The position numbers were made by a program, and so were the translations under genes. From positions 20,855,313-20,919,312 of the forward strand of contig OX388312.1 in the NCBI GenBank assembly GCA_947579605.1: a stretch of 64,000 nucleotides of DNA, in the 5' to 3' direction. The first letter of the stretch is position 1. Every line of letters starts with the position of its first letter. Positions 11,601-20,624 of the stretch are shown here, in pieces. The notes under the pieces were generated by a model. That model was not told the DNA's origin. It saw only the letters and a program-made list of their open reading frames with translations, and made no database searches. The stretch comes from Athripsodes cinereus. Taxonomy: Eukaryota; Arthropoda; Insecta; Trichoptera; Leptoceridae.

Positions 11601-13774
11601 AGGGCATCCTTTTTGATTACTGGATGATGTGGCAAAAAATACACCGCATCTTTATGTAGATCATATTTCTCTATGTCATAAAATTCTGCATGTCCCAACT
11701 CTATATACTCATTAATAAAATGTTTATATTCATTTAACAATGAGGGATCTTTCCTGAATCTTTTTTCAAGATTCAGGAATCTTGCCATTGCAAGTGATAA
11801 AGATTGTCCTAGCGTGTCATTAACCTGTTCTAATGGGACTTTTATGGGCATTGACGCTCGGAAGCCATCTTCGTCTAGTTTAACTGTAGATAGAAAATGA
11901 TTTTCACAATGATTCTCTTCCGAGGTATGTTCTTTAAACGTCTCTGGGACGTCTTCAAGTTTCCAAAATTTTTGCAAAGTTGAATCTATGTTAGTATTAC
12001 AGGTCTGACATAGTAATGTGACATTTTCTGCCTTTATTTTTACATTTGGTATATTACCCCCTATTATATAGCCAAACTGGGTGTGGAGGAGGCTTGGCTG
12101 CGTGGCACCGGCGAGGCGCGAGATTTCCTCACCTTGTGGGAGTAACACCTGGAAGAAAACATCGGCACCAAGTAATAAATGTATTTCACTAGGCATATTA
12201 AATTCTTCATCAGCTAATTTTATACCATTAGGTATATTAATATTTGATAAATTAATTTTTTGCTGAGGCAATTTTGTAGTTATCTGATTGATAACAATAA
12301 AATTAGATGTAATTTTAAATGGATAGACACAAGAATTTATTTCAATTTGCAGGGACTCATTAGTAGTTTGCTCAGTGTTAGCTATGCCTTTTATATTATG
12401 TTTTGTATGGGTTAGCTTCTTACCTATGGCGTTTGCTATACCTTTAGTTATAAATGAAGATTGGCTTCCTGAATCTAGGAGAGCCTTTAAAATTAAATAT
12501 GAACCATCTGGTCTCATTATTTTTACCTTTGCGGTGGGAAGTAATACTTGATTATCCCTTTTAAAGTTAGAAATCATTGTTACCTTTTCAGGTTGCTCAT
12601 CAGAGCTTAATTGATCATTTTCAATGTGCAACAAACTATTGTGTGGCTTGTTACAAGTTTTGCATTTAATTTGCAATTTACATTTGTTTTTATGACGATT
12701 AAGACATGTATTGCAAAGTTGTTTTTCTTTTACAAATAAAAGTCTATTTTTTGGCGCAGCCATTATAAATTTAGGACACTTATATAGTCTGTGTTCCTGA
12801 TTTTTGCAAAAAATGCAATTATAAATTTTAGTCGAGTGAAAAGCCGATAATTTCTTACCAGATGTTCCTCCCGGCCTTGAAGTTGAAGTCGAGGGCTGTG
12901 GCGTTGTCTCACGCTTTTCCGCATTCTCCAATGCGGCAGCTCTCGACTCCATAAATTGGAGAAGCTTCTCCGTTGATAGAAGAGACTTATTGTCTCTTTC
13001 TAGGTGGTACGCTCTGCTAGTCTGCACATCCAACTTCCTGGTTAGGATGCAGACCAACAGAGCACCCCAATCCTCGACGGGCTGTGAGAGATTTTTTAAA
13101 GCAGCTATATGCTGCTTTACAGCTGAAATAAAGTTTCTTATGTTAGTAACAGTAGGTTTTTGCATCGGAGGCAAATCTAAAACATTATTTATATGCTCTG
13201 AAATTATTCTATAAGGATTGTCGTATCTTTCCTTTAAAATATTCACGGCTTGCTTGTAACTGTCCGATACGACTTGTAAATTTTTAATAAGATCATAGGC
13301 TTCACCTTTTAAGAAGTGTTTGAGATAAAACAATTTTTGTACGTCTGCCAGATCTTTGTCTGCATCAATTAGTGCCGTAAACATTTCAAAGAAAGGTTGA
13401 AATTCCATATATTCCCCTGCGAACGGGGGAATAGATATACTTGGCAACTTCATTCTGCATTTACTAATATTTTGAGCTATTGACACATCCATCGTGTTCT
13501 CCAGAGCACTCTGCCTGTTTCTTGAATTTAATTCTAAATGGATTTTTTCTAAAGTTTGAGTGAAGATGTCTTCCACAATTGAAACATCCTCCTCATCATT
13601 AATTTCATAGCAAATATTTTCATAATCGGAAAATAAGACATTTAACCTATCTTTTTTTATTTTTAAACCCTCAGTTGTAACATTCTGTATATATTCGGGA
13701 GTAAGTGCATTATGTATGCGAGTAATGTTAGATTTCAACTGACCTCTTTTCACTACGCGTACTTTATTTTCCAT
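8621..13774 (-). CDS. BEL/Pao gag-pol polyprotein (gag, aspartic protease, RT, RNase H, integrase)
   Basis: The frame is open from 13,867, but the first ATG and the usual gag opening (MENKVRVVKRGQLK) lie at 13,774, giving about 1,717 residues; the numbering below counts from the upstream frame start (subtract 31). Gag occupies ~32-420, with LPSISIPPFAG at ~141 and Cys/His knuckles at ~351-414. The protease active site is LLDSGSQ (D465). RT carries FLCDIKRMF (D807) and YVDDV (D885, D886). RNase H has D1059, E1104, D1136 and D1181. Integrase has the H-H-C-C finger (H1367, H1372, C1402, C1405) and the triad D1437, D1503, E1557 with SYSPVFGGIWEAAVKS. A DUF5641-like C-terminal domain follows (~1,637-1,740). 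No stop or frameshift interrupts it. The product would form virus-like particles in the cytoplasm and integrate element cDNA. Confidence 0.95.
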   Translation of the reverse strand: MENKVRVVKRGQLKSNITRIHNALTPEYIQNVTTEGLKIKKDRLNVLFSDYENICYEINDEEDVSIVEDIFTQTLEKIHLELNSRNRQSALENTMDVSIAQNISKCRMKLPSISIPPFAGEYMEFQPFFEMFTALIDADKDLADVQKLFYLKHFLKGEAYDLIKNLQVVSDSYKQAVNILKERYDNPYRIISEHINNVLDLPPMQKPTVTNIRNFISAVKQHIAALKNLSQPVEDWGALLVCILTRKLDVQTSRAYHLERDNKSLLSTEKLLQFMESRAAALENAEKRETTPQPSTSTSRPGGTSGKKLSAFHSTKIYNCIFCKNQEHRLYKCPKFIMAAPKNRLLFVKEKQLCNTCLNRHKNKCKLQIKCKTCNKPHNSLLHIENDQLSSDEQPEKVTMISNFKRDNQVLLPTAKVKIMRPDGSYLILKALLDSGSQSSFITKGIANAIGKKLTHTKHNIKGIANTEQTTNESLQIEINSCVYPFKITSNFIVINQITTKLPQQKINLSNINIPNGIKLADEEFNMPSEIHLLLGADVFFQVLLPQGEEISRLAGATQPSLLHTQFGYIIGGNIPNVKIKAENVTLLCQTCNTNIDSTLQKFWKLEDVPETFKEHTSEENHCENHFLSTVKLDEDGFRASMPIKVPLEQVNDTLGQSLSLAMARFLNLEKRFRKDPSLLNEYKHFINEYIELGHAEFYDIEKYDLHKDAVYFLPHHPVIKKDALTTKLRVVFDGSMRTSNKVSLNDILFNGPVVQRDLFDILLLFRLHKHFFLCDIKRMFRNVMIDENQQSLQNILWRDNPTESIKCIRLKTITYGLKPSAYIATRCLKELAIRYKDKYPLASFTIMNCIYVDDVLQSHESLEVLKEIKTQLVELLKMGGFTLHKWAASSVEILDDIPERLQNSEDVVLQKDENIKTLGLCFNINFDEFTFSIPSNHSPLQTKREILSYISSIYDPMGYLGPVVVIGKLLMQKIWASKLQWDDPLPPVLQTEWQKFHNELNSMIPVKIHRNICLEGEIEYQLIGFADASGSAYGCVIYLKASQPANQPKISLLCSKSRVNPLKNKQTIPRLELNAAVLLVKIMDRVCNVLQQKLNIKNVHLYSDSQVVLAWLNTPTIKLNAYVANRVKIIKEYVDFEWAYVATDQNPADCLSRGISPQNLDNHSLWWSGPPMLDSLLVRGEYFQTDNPIAECKEEERLVCVASKEAGDFFSSFEDFSSLSKKVRVLAYVLRFCNNVKNKNNRISCDFLSYAETERALRLLLKKEQNKYYSKEISLLKNGKPVKSNLQSLNPFLDSEELLRVGGRLQHCNVPYAYKHQIILPKESDITKLIIINEHLKLMHASQKLVLCNINQKYWIINGLNVVKKVIHPCLVCYRFKTDTVNQLMGSLPADRVNPARPFQKVGIDFAGPIQIKQSRIRNVIITKGYIAVFVCFVTKAIHLELVSDLTTDTFLACFKRFVSRRNRPTEVYSDNATTFKGANNQLNDLYNALNNKANVNRIQYFSTEMGIKFNFIPSYSPVFGGIWEAAVKSTKYHLKRTLCGDLLTYEQLYTVLTQIEAILNSRPITPLSTDVNDFSFLSPGHFLTGAPLTSIPEQTIREVPLNRLKFWERCTALKEKFWKSWSKQYLHVLQNRPKWKNAEDNVKVGTLVLLKESNTSPLEWPMARVTRLFPGEDHLVRAIEVVKANGHLLKNFNIKNCYSPCRLIRSETLHSPRRL

Positions 13775-14846
13775 TTTTGAATCTTCAATAAACAAAATAA
13801 AATTAAAAAACAAACCTCTCACAGCCTCGCCCTTGAAAATGTGTTGTGCGTTATTAAAATATAACACTTAAATTGTACAAAAGAACAACTCAATAATAAA
13901 AACAAGTGAATGTTAAGTTAGACTTCAAACAATTTCGAACAAAACAACATGACATAACATAAACAACTTAACTTTCCATAGAAGTTGACACTTGACGCAT
14001 GTAGTGGTTGAAAGTACCTATGGATCACAGATCGCTTTATATTATTCTTCTATGGTTCTCGTCATTGATCCGTATCTTTGAGTATCCCAGCGAGCCGTTT
14101 GTCTGCTGCGCTGCGTCTGTGGATTAATGGCCGTCACCAATGGCGCTTTGTTGCGTTGAATACAAAAAGATGGAGTCTTCTTTCACTCCTGGATACCTGG
14201 ATAGACAACGAGTTCCCTGCCAAATTATCTTGAGTATAGTATGCGATCTTGATAATCAATGTTCTGGGTTTCTCCCTTCGTCCAGAAATGTTGAAAGAAG
14301 TCTGCAATGCCTTGTTGGATAGTTCACTTATGTATTCTATCAAAAATATACTATTGATAGTTTTATAATTAAATCTATAGTTTCTTCAGAATTAATAACA
14401 CTATGATCATCACTGAGCTGTTCCTCTGGTTTTAGTTAATCTTTATGATTTAAAATTAATATTTTTAAACTTATATGTTTATTGTTGCATGTTTCAAATA
14501 ATTATTGTTACATATTCTTACATGCCTGTTTCTTCCCACTTGTTGGGTTAGTATATTTATTATTTATATTTTATTTTTCGCGAATTTCGCTTTTATATTA
14601 TTACGAATCCATCGATTGTAATTATATTATTAGTTGGGTGGCATTATTTTAAGTATTTTAAGTTAAGAAATTTACTTTATTCTAACTTTAAATCATCGTG
14701 GTCGCGTGTTATCCCTTTTTTTTCTTATTTCTTCTTCACCGCTTTTCACAACACATTCTCACTAATTATCAACGGAGAATTGAAATTAAAAAGAATTAAA
14801 AACTCAACTTCATCTTTTGCGAACACATTTTTTGAAGAACCATTTT
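13775..14846 (-). other. 5' leader of the BEL/Pao element with candidate primer-binding site
   Basis: About 1.07 kb between the 5' LTR and the gag ATG. Reading inward from the LTR, four bases (AAAA) are followed by TGGTTCTTC. A TGG at this distance is expected where the CCA end of a tRNA primes minus-strand DNA synthesis. I could not match the rest to a particular tRNA. No coding frame of note is present in the leader. Confidence 0.6.
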
Positions 14847-15007
14847 TGTTAGTGAAGGAGTAAAAGGAAACACAACTTTCGCCACGGAGTTTAAATGCCG
14901 ACTAGTTTATTCTCACAATTAAAAAACTTACATTTGGCACCACGCAGGGTTGCCATATTAATCAAATCACGCCAAATGTTGGCAAACCATCTTTATGTGT
15001 TTTAACA
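14847..15007 (-). repeat. 5' LTR of the BEL/Pao element
   Basis: 161 bp, nearly identical to 7,617-7,778. In element orientation it should carry the promoter; no strong TATA box is visible in so short an LTR. Confidence 0.95.
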
Positions 15008-15324
15008 TTATTATTTATTTATACAATATACGGCGTGAGCCTTTTACATGTTAGCAAAAAAGTGTACCTAAGGAACAACAACAGCAACAACAAAAAACTA
15101 AGTAATCACAGTATATACAAAACAATACACCACAAGACAAGATTAACAACAAGATAATGTAAAAACAATAATAAAAAATTGTATATGAATAAGGTCAATA
15201 TGAATAATTCAATTTTGGTATGTCAATATAAGTAAGTCAATACAATCAAGTACAATGTAAAAAATATGTCAAGAAATAAAATTAATTACCAATAATGATG
15301 ATTTAATGTTATTAGATAAAGTAA

Positions 15325-15579
15325 TTATCCCGTGAAGCACCCGGTAAAGAATTGGTCTCCCACTCTTCTCCGTAAGTTTTCGAGTGGCCTGTAAAAGGCA
15401 GGTGTTCGAAAAAATTAAGACATTTTACATCTTATATTCAGCGATGAGGTTTGCCACCCATCCTGAATGTCTTGATTTAATATTGGCACGGAGAGAACGG
15501 CTTGCATGTTTCTTACATGCAGCTGGTCTGCTGGCTACCCCACTTGTGGGATATGCCGTGATGGTGTAGTAGTAGTAGT
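15325..15579 (+). mobile_element. ~250-bp SINE-like interspersed repeat (full copy, 9-bp target duplication)
   Basis: The repeat begins TTATCCCGTG, contains AGCACCCGGTAAAGAATTGG and CAGGTGTTCGAAAAAA, and ends CCGTGATGGTG plus a (TAG)n tail. ATAAAGTAA flanks it exactly at 15,316-15,324 and 15,580-15,588, which shows that the unit transposes as a whole. Related full copies lie at 30,839 and 39,553, with degenerate pieces at 21.6, 28.9, 32.4, 34.9, 39.4, 40.2, 59.0 and 61.2 kb. The GTTCGAA could be a decayed pol III B box, but a canonical tRNA head is not visible. It could instead be a LINE 3' end. Confidence 0.85.
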
Positions 15580-15683
15580 ATAAAGTAAACAAATACAGTA
15601 AAAAAACAATTAGACATGAACAGACATCAACAAATAGAGCAAAACCAATCACAAATAGATATCAAGTATGTTGTCATTTTCTT

Positions 15684-17247
15684 CTAACGATCCAATGAAT
15701 GCCCATTGTCAGAGTACATATTTTGAAGAAAATAATTGATCACGTCAGTTTTATATTTCTGAAAACTTTCGGCAGTGATGTCAGTACAGTCGCCCACCAA
15801 ATTACCCAGTCTATGTATACGAACCATCGGTGAGTGAAACAAATAATTGTTTCTCACATTGTGCTCTCGAAATAGTACCGACTGTCTATAATAGTGCATC
15901 TGGTAGGAACATTAAACTGAATGAGTGCGAGGAGGTCTGGGGAATTAATTGCGTCATTTATTAATTTGTGCAGGAAACAATGATCGATTATCTCTCTGCG
16001 ATTCTTTAGGCTGGGTAGCCTAAGTTCTCCATAAGAGCTGGGTTATCAATATTTTCAACCGATAATACCCATCCTATAGTTGACGAGCCTCAAAAATTTT
16101 ATTTGCACCCTTTCAATGCTGTTGATGTGAATGGCGTAGTTAGGAGACCATAATACTGAGTTGTATTCTAACAGGGGCCTCACCAGGGATACAAATAATA
16201 ATCTGAGAGACTGAATCAACCGCAAGTCTACAGTGAGTCTAAAAACAAAACCCAAAGTTCTCATCGCTCTGCCAACAGTTTCCTCTATAATTATGCAAGT
16301 TAAAAGTAAGACTTTCAGAGAATGTGATTCCGAGGTCTCGTATGCTTGATACGTTTTGGAGTTCAACATCATCAATGGAATATTTGAAAGTAATGTGGGA
16401 TTTGGTTTTATAAAATCGAAAAACCTGACATTTTGCTATATTTAGATTAAGTCTATTTTCTCTGCACCAGTTATGGTTACTGCACAAATTATTTAGGTTA
16501 TTTTCCAATATGAGGCAGTCGTTATTACTATTTATAGTTTTATATAGCTTCAAGTCGTCTGCAAATAACAAGACCTCTATATCTCCGAAAATCTTTACTA
16601 TGTCATTTACAAATATATTAAACAATATTGGTCCTAAGTGCGATCCTTGAGGCACTCCACTGTGTGCGTAAATCGGTTTAGAGGTACAATTACCAATCTT
16701 AACTTTTAGGACTCTATCCTTAAGATAGCTCTCCAACCAACAGTGAAAAGTTCCGCCAACTCCATACCCACGTAACTTCCGAAGTAGCAGGTCATGTGAC
16801 ACCTTGTCAAAAGCTTTTGAAAAGTCCGTGTATATGGAGTCAACTTGACCTCTATCAGAAAGAGCATTCACTATGTGATATATGATTGATATAACAGTAG
16901 GTTTGTGAGCGTAGATTTTTTTGGAATAAAACCATGTTGTGATGTGGTAATAATTTTGTTAATACAATGACTTATTTTTTTAACTATGATCGATTCAAGG
17001 AGTTTAGGAATAGCCGATAAAATACAAATTGGTCTGTAATTTGTGATAAGATTCTTATCGCCTTTTTTAAAAATTGGACAAATATATCCTGTTTTCCAGA
17101 TACTTGGAAAACTTCCAGATCTTAATGATAAATTAAATAAAATGTGGAAATGATTAACCATAACGTCAATGCAATTCTTTATGAATACATTTGGAATACC
17201 ATCCGGACCAGCTGTTTTTGAGATGTCCAAAATCAAAGATATCAATC
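15684..17247 (-). pseudogene. Jockey-like LINE ORF2, RT domain to C-terminus, with frameshifts
   Basis: Successive minus-strand frames cover one protein. 17,245-16,871 has SKTAGPDGIPNVFIKNC, the NYRPI block and QHGFIPKKST. 16,871-16,239 has YTDFSKAFDKVSHDLLLRKL, SGVPQGSHLGPILFNIFVND and the catalytic LLFADDLKLYK. 16,375-16,055 has RLLFVSLVRPLLEYNSVLW and ERVQIKFLRLVNYRMG. The last part, to 15,684, has RREIIDHCFLHKLINDAINS and MVRIHRLGN. At least two or three frameshifts separate these, so no functional enzyme can be made. The RT motifs place it in the Jockey/CR1 group; endonuclease and ORF1 are missing. Confidence 0.9.
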
Positions 17248-18371
17248 ATACTCTAAAGTTGCTATGGGCGATATACACGAGATCGTTGTTTTTCTATTAA
17301 ACAGTGTTTATTTTATAGTATTTTATGTTATAAAAACTAAGTTTATTTAAATAAGTTCTCCAAACAAAAACAACGATATGAACAAAAACAACAATAATAT
17401 TAATGTTTTTCTCTTGCCACTTGACACATTTTCCATAAAATTGTCTGTCCAAGTTCTTTTCTGTTCCTACAATGTTTTCGAAATTTAATTTATCTGGTGG
17501 AATAAACATCTGTCTCCTACTCCTAACAATATTTTGGTAAATTTTATTTCAAATATTTGTTTTCTAGCAATGGAAAAATAAAACGAAATAATGTAATATT
17601 TAAAATTATTTAAAGCATACTTCAACATTTTTCACGAGTGAATATTTATTGAGAGTATTTCATATTTTTAACCAAAAAAATAAAGTCAAAAATTACCTAC
17701 AATATGATTAAATAGTCAAATTATGTTACCAATAAGAATAAATATGATACGGCCTAGCATACACATTAAAGAACAATATCATTATTTTACCACCTATCCC
17801 TATAACACTTTTAAAAATACTCATAACTAAGTATGGGAAATTTCGATATGATTGGACTGGATTAAATACTGTTTAACCCATTTCTTCCGAAGGTTAGAAA
17901 TCATGAAAAAATATACAATTATTTCATAAATTTCTCTTTAATATAATTGAATTAATATTATAAAGAAAAAAAAAAGCATTATGTATTGTCGTTTACACCG
18001 CACATAATGTTGCGCAACGTTGGGAGTTCTCCGGTAAAATAAAAATCTTTGAAAATTTTCGATAACTTGCTTTTATTTGTTCAAAATTTAAAATAAATGC
18101 ACATTTAATGAATAAAACTCAAGAGAAGTTGGGAAATTACTCATGAAAATTTTAGAAACACTCCAAATGAAAATTCTTCTTGAAAAAAGTCATTATTTAT
18201 TTAAAAAATAAGCCAAAAAATGCGTGTAAAAATGCAAAAAAGTTTTTAAAAAAAATTAATACCATAAGAAATACGAGTCTTAACATAATATTATTATAAA
18301 ATGTACTTACAAAGCTTTAAGATAAAAAAAAAATAGTCAAATATTTCTTACGAAATATTTGACCAATTTTA
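17248..18371. other. AT-rich DNA without a recognisable gene
   Basis: No coding homology, RNA gene or clear repeat was recognised between the truncated LINE and the next LINE fragment. Confidence 0.5.
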
Positions 18372-18668
18372 ATATTCATCATCATCATCGCCCTCAACGC
18401 TCCTCTCGGGAGCACAGGGCAGAAACCAGCCTCCTCCATTCAGAGCGTCTCTGTGCCAATTGCGTCACCTCTTTCCACGACATTCCTTGCGCTCTGATAT
18501 CGTTGTCATAGGAACGGTGCATTGTGAAAGAGGGACAACCGGGCCTACGGAACCCCTGCGGACGGAAGAACAGTGCTCTTTTTGGCCAACTATCATTGGG
18601 CATTCTCAAAACATGTCCCAGCCAGGACCATCGTCTCTCCTGTATTACGGAGATTACAGACAAAGGTT
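18372..18668 (-). pseudogene. LINE C-terminal fragment (RTE-like, GHVLRMP type)
   Basis: The minus strand encodes RRWSWLGHVLRMPNDSWPKR, then FRPQGFRRPGCPS, then GMSWKEVTQLAQRRSEWRRL and VSALCSREER before the stop. This is the well-known C-terminal block of insect endonuclease/reverse-transcriptase LINEs. The 3' end is a short (GAT)n tail, seen as ATCATCATCATC at 18,377-18,390. Only the last ~90 codons are present. Two more fragments of the same block occur at 26,070 and 27,930. The exact clade (RTE or another) is not resolved. Confidence 0.8.
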
Positions 18669-18673
18669 TTCCT

Positions 18674-18963
18674 TAGCTGGTCTGCGGCCTGATGGTTGAG
18701 TCTCAGATTTCCAACAAGGAGATCCCGGATTTGATTTCATCTGTTGCCGACTTACTACACCTTAAGGATATAATACGCATATTGCTCACTGTGACAGTGT
18801 CTGCAGTTTATTTGAGATAAGTGTAAATCTAAATCTATGTATCTTGAATTTATTTTTTTATATTTGTTCCGTTATGTAAAACCAATACCTAATAAAAAAG
18901 AAATAGAGGGGGCCTTCGTACGTGAGTGGACGGGAGTAAGCTTAGAAGAAGAAGAAGAAGAAT
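18674..18963 (+). mobile_element. tRNA-derived SINE with (GAA)n tail
   Basis: The head AGCTGGTCTGCGGCCTGATGG resembles a pol III A box region. GGATTTGATTTC about 50 bp later resembles a B box (consensus GGTTCGANTCC). A body and a GAAGAAGAAGAAGAA tail (18,948-18,963) follow. It directly abuts the LINE fragment at 18,668. A degenerate relative of the head lies at 20,140-20,212, with the same TGTTGCC motif downstream of the B box. Confidence 0.6.
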
Positions 18964-20139
18964 CAATAATTCTACACCAAATAAACGCATAAAACAGACT
19001 CTTACACTCAAAAATTGTTGTTTGGGTCCATGCATATAATTTAAATTATTTTTTCAAAATGTATACCTACAATAAGCACGAAAATAACGAAAAAATAATA
19101 TGTTGGTTTTTTAAAATACGAAAGCCGTAAGCTACATTCTATACTTTAAAATGTCTACATGAGATGTACAAGAAATACACCATTATTCAAAAAGATGAAA
19201 ACGTGATCTCGTTAAATTGAAATTTACATAAGTTTTTCAGGAAATATGATATAAAAAAGACTGTTCATCTTAAGTAGATTTATGTTGCATAAAAAATTAA
19301 TTACTTTGAAGTTACTTTGATAGATAAGTCCTCGTAACTGGTTTGACTAGTTATAGTAATTTCTTTTAGATAATATTTTTAAATTAAAACTAAAACGTTA
19401 CTTTTAAAATCATGAACATTTAATATACCTACCACTCACGTGAAAATAAATTATGAAATATTATTATCAGAATATAATAATTATTTTAAAAGCACTTATT
19501 CTTTATTATTTTGTAAATAGGTTCTAATAAGATTAGTGTTCTCGTTACCCATGTTTAGGTCAAAGTACTTTTTCATAGAATTTCTCATTATTTTATTACG
19601 AGGTACAAGTACCTTATTCTCTTTTTGTTTGTATTACATACAAGCAAATATTAAAATAATATATTCGAGTTCTTTCTGAGTTACACGTGTTCTATATTGT
19701 TTTGTTGTGGTATTTTATATGACAAATGTTTATCTAAATTACACTTTATTGTGAATTGCTTTACCTTCATCATTGCAAATCATTGGATACCGTTATCTTT
19801 TTAGTTTATTTCTACTTCAAACATCACGTTTGCAATTGAGAAATAGCTTTTAACATAATACTTAACCATAACATAAGATAAAATTAACCACTTAAAATTA
19901 TGTTCTTAGATTTAATACATTAAATTATTTCAATGAGTATTATAGTGAGTCTCTCTAATTGATGTAAAGATTTTATTTAAAGGGAGTATTATTTTGGAAG
20001 GAGCCCTTCTGGCAATCTCTATGTCCTTTGTAATTAAGTGATAATTTTGTTCTACCCAATCTCCGATACATTTCAGTGAAGATTTAATATTTCTAATACG
20101 AATTTAATCAAAGTTAATACATAGTTGGTCAACAATATT
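18964..20139. other. AT-rich DNA without a recognisable gene
   Basis: Nothing beyond short AT-rich runs was recognised. Confidence 0.5.
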
Positions 20140-20212
20140 AAGATGGTCGGTCTGATGATAGTCTTACACTTTCAAACGTACCCCGAGTTCAATCCACCCT
20201 GTTGCCACTCTT
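20140..20212 (+). repeat. Degenerate tRNA-derived SINE head
   Basis: ATGGTCGGTCTGATGATAG followed by CCGAGTTCAATCC has A-box and B-box-like spacing, and CCTGTTGCC follows as in the SINE at 18,674. No tail is evident. It is probably an old copy of the same family. Confidence 0.4.
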
Positions 20213-20387
20213 TGAGCATTGTTTATTGTAGCATTGTTTTATTTAGTTCACTACACAAGTCGGTTAATTATTTAATGTGATAGATTTCGGGGTGAATTTG
20301 AAATTACATAGTTCTTATAAATTATATTTTATAAAAGTAAGTAACGTAGTGATAATTTAACCACAAATACCTACATATATAATAAAT

Positions 20388-20616
20388 AAAACACTTATTT
20401 ATAGTATATCCACTGTGACTTTTTATTGGACGCCAGCCGCCTTCAAGAGTTTCCGCTCTCATCATTAGGCTAGCAAAAAGGTTAAAAAGAGGTAAATAAT
20501 GTAAAAAAAGAAAAAAAAGTTCTTTCGCTAGCCTGATGATTAGGGTCCAAGCTCTTGAAAGCCGGCTCGCGTCCAATAAAAAGTCACAGTGGATATACAA
20601 TAAATAAGTGTTTTAC
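20388..20616. mobile_element. Fold-back element with ~85-bp imperfect inverted repeats
   Basis: The left arm (from AAAACACTTATTTAT) and the right arm (ending AAATAAGTGTTTT) are reverse complements through GTATATCCACTGTGAC, TTTTTATTGGACGC and GGCTAGC. They enclose a ~50-bp A-rich centre. TAATAAAT at 20,380-20,387 and 20,617-20,624 may be an 8-bp target duplication. The right arm contains CTGATGA (20,533) and GAAA (20,557), a core also seen at Penelope-like element ends. A shrunken relative is at 33,176-33,236. Confidence 0.75.
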
Positions 20617-20624
20617 TAATAAAT

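Larger units (their letters stand above)
7612..15012 (-). mobile_element. Complete BEL/Pao LTR retrotransposon with target duplication
   Basis: The element runs from 7,617 to 15,007 on the minus strand. It is bounded by 162- and 161-bp LTRs that begin TG and end CA, and flanked by TTATT at 7,612-7,616 and 15,008-15,012 (a 5-bp duplication, normal for BEL/Pao). The LTRs differ by one substitution and one single-base indel, so the insertion is recent. One uninterrupted gag-pol frame lies inside. Order on the minus strand: LTR, ~1.07 kb leader, gag-pol, ~0.84 kb 3' region, LTR. No envelope-like frame was seen. With intact LTRs, frame and all catalytic residues it may still be mobile. Confidence 0.96.
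15013..17247 (-). mobile_element. 5'-truncated Jockey-like LINE, second copy
   Basis: A minus-strand reverse-transcriptase remnant (15,684-17,247) is followed by a T/G-rich (in sense) untranslated region. The element ends near 15,050 in ATGTAAAAGGCTCACGCCG and an AAATAAATAA tail, the same terminal design as the LINE at 3,660. The BEL/Pao element has inserted into the tail, and a 255-bp interspersed repeat (15,325-15,579) has inserted into the untranslated region. The 5' break at about 17,247 falls just upstream of the RT KTAGPDGIP motif. Confidence 0.85.

Noticed and set aside
8685..13214. Several plus-strand open frames of 60-140 codons
   Set aside because: They lie opposite the intact BEL/Pao gag-pol frame and have no motifs of their own.
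13775..13867. Upstream extension of the gag-pol frame by 31 codons
   Set aside because: It begins with GTG and encodes a hydrophobic run unlike gag. The ATG at 13,774 starts a typical BEL gag opening.
15384..15569. A ~61-codon frame shared by the repeats at 15,325 and 30,839
   Set aside because: The two copies differ mainly at amino-acid-changing positions, and the copy at 39,553 has the frame broken, so this is shared ancestry of a repeat and not a conserved peptide.
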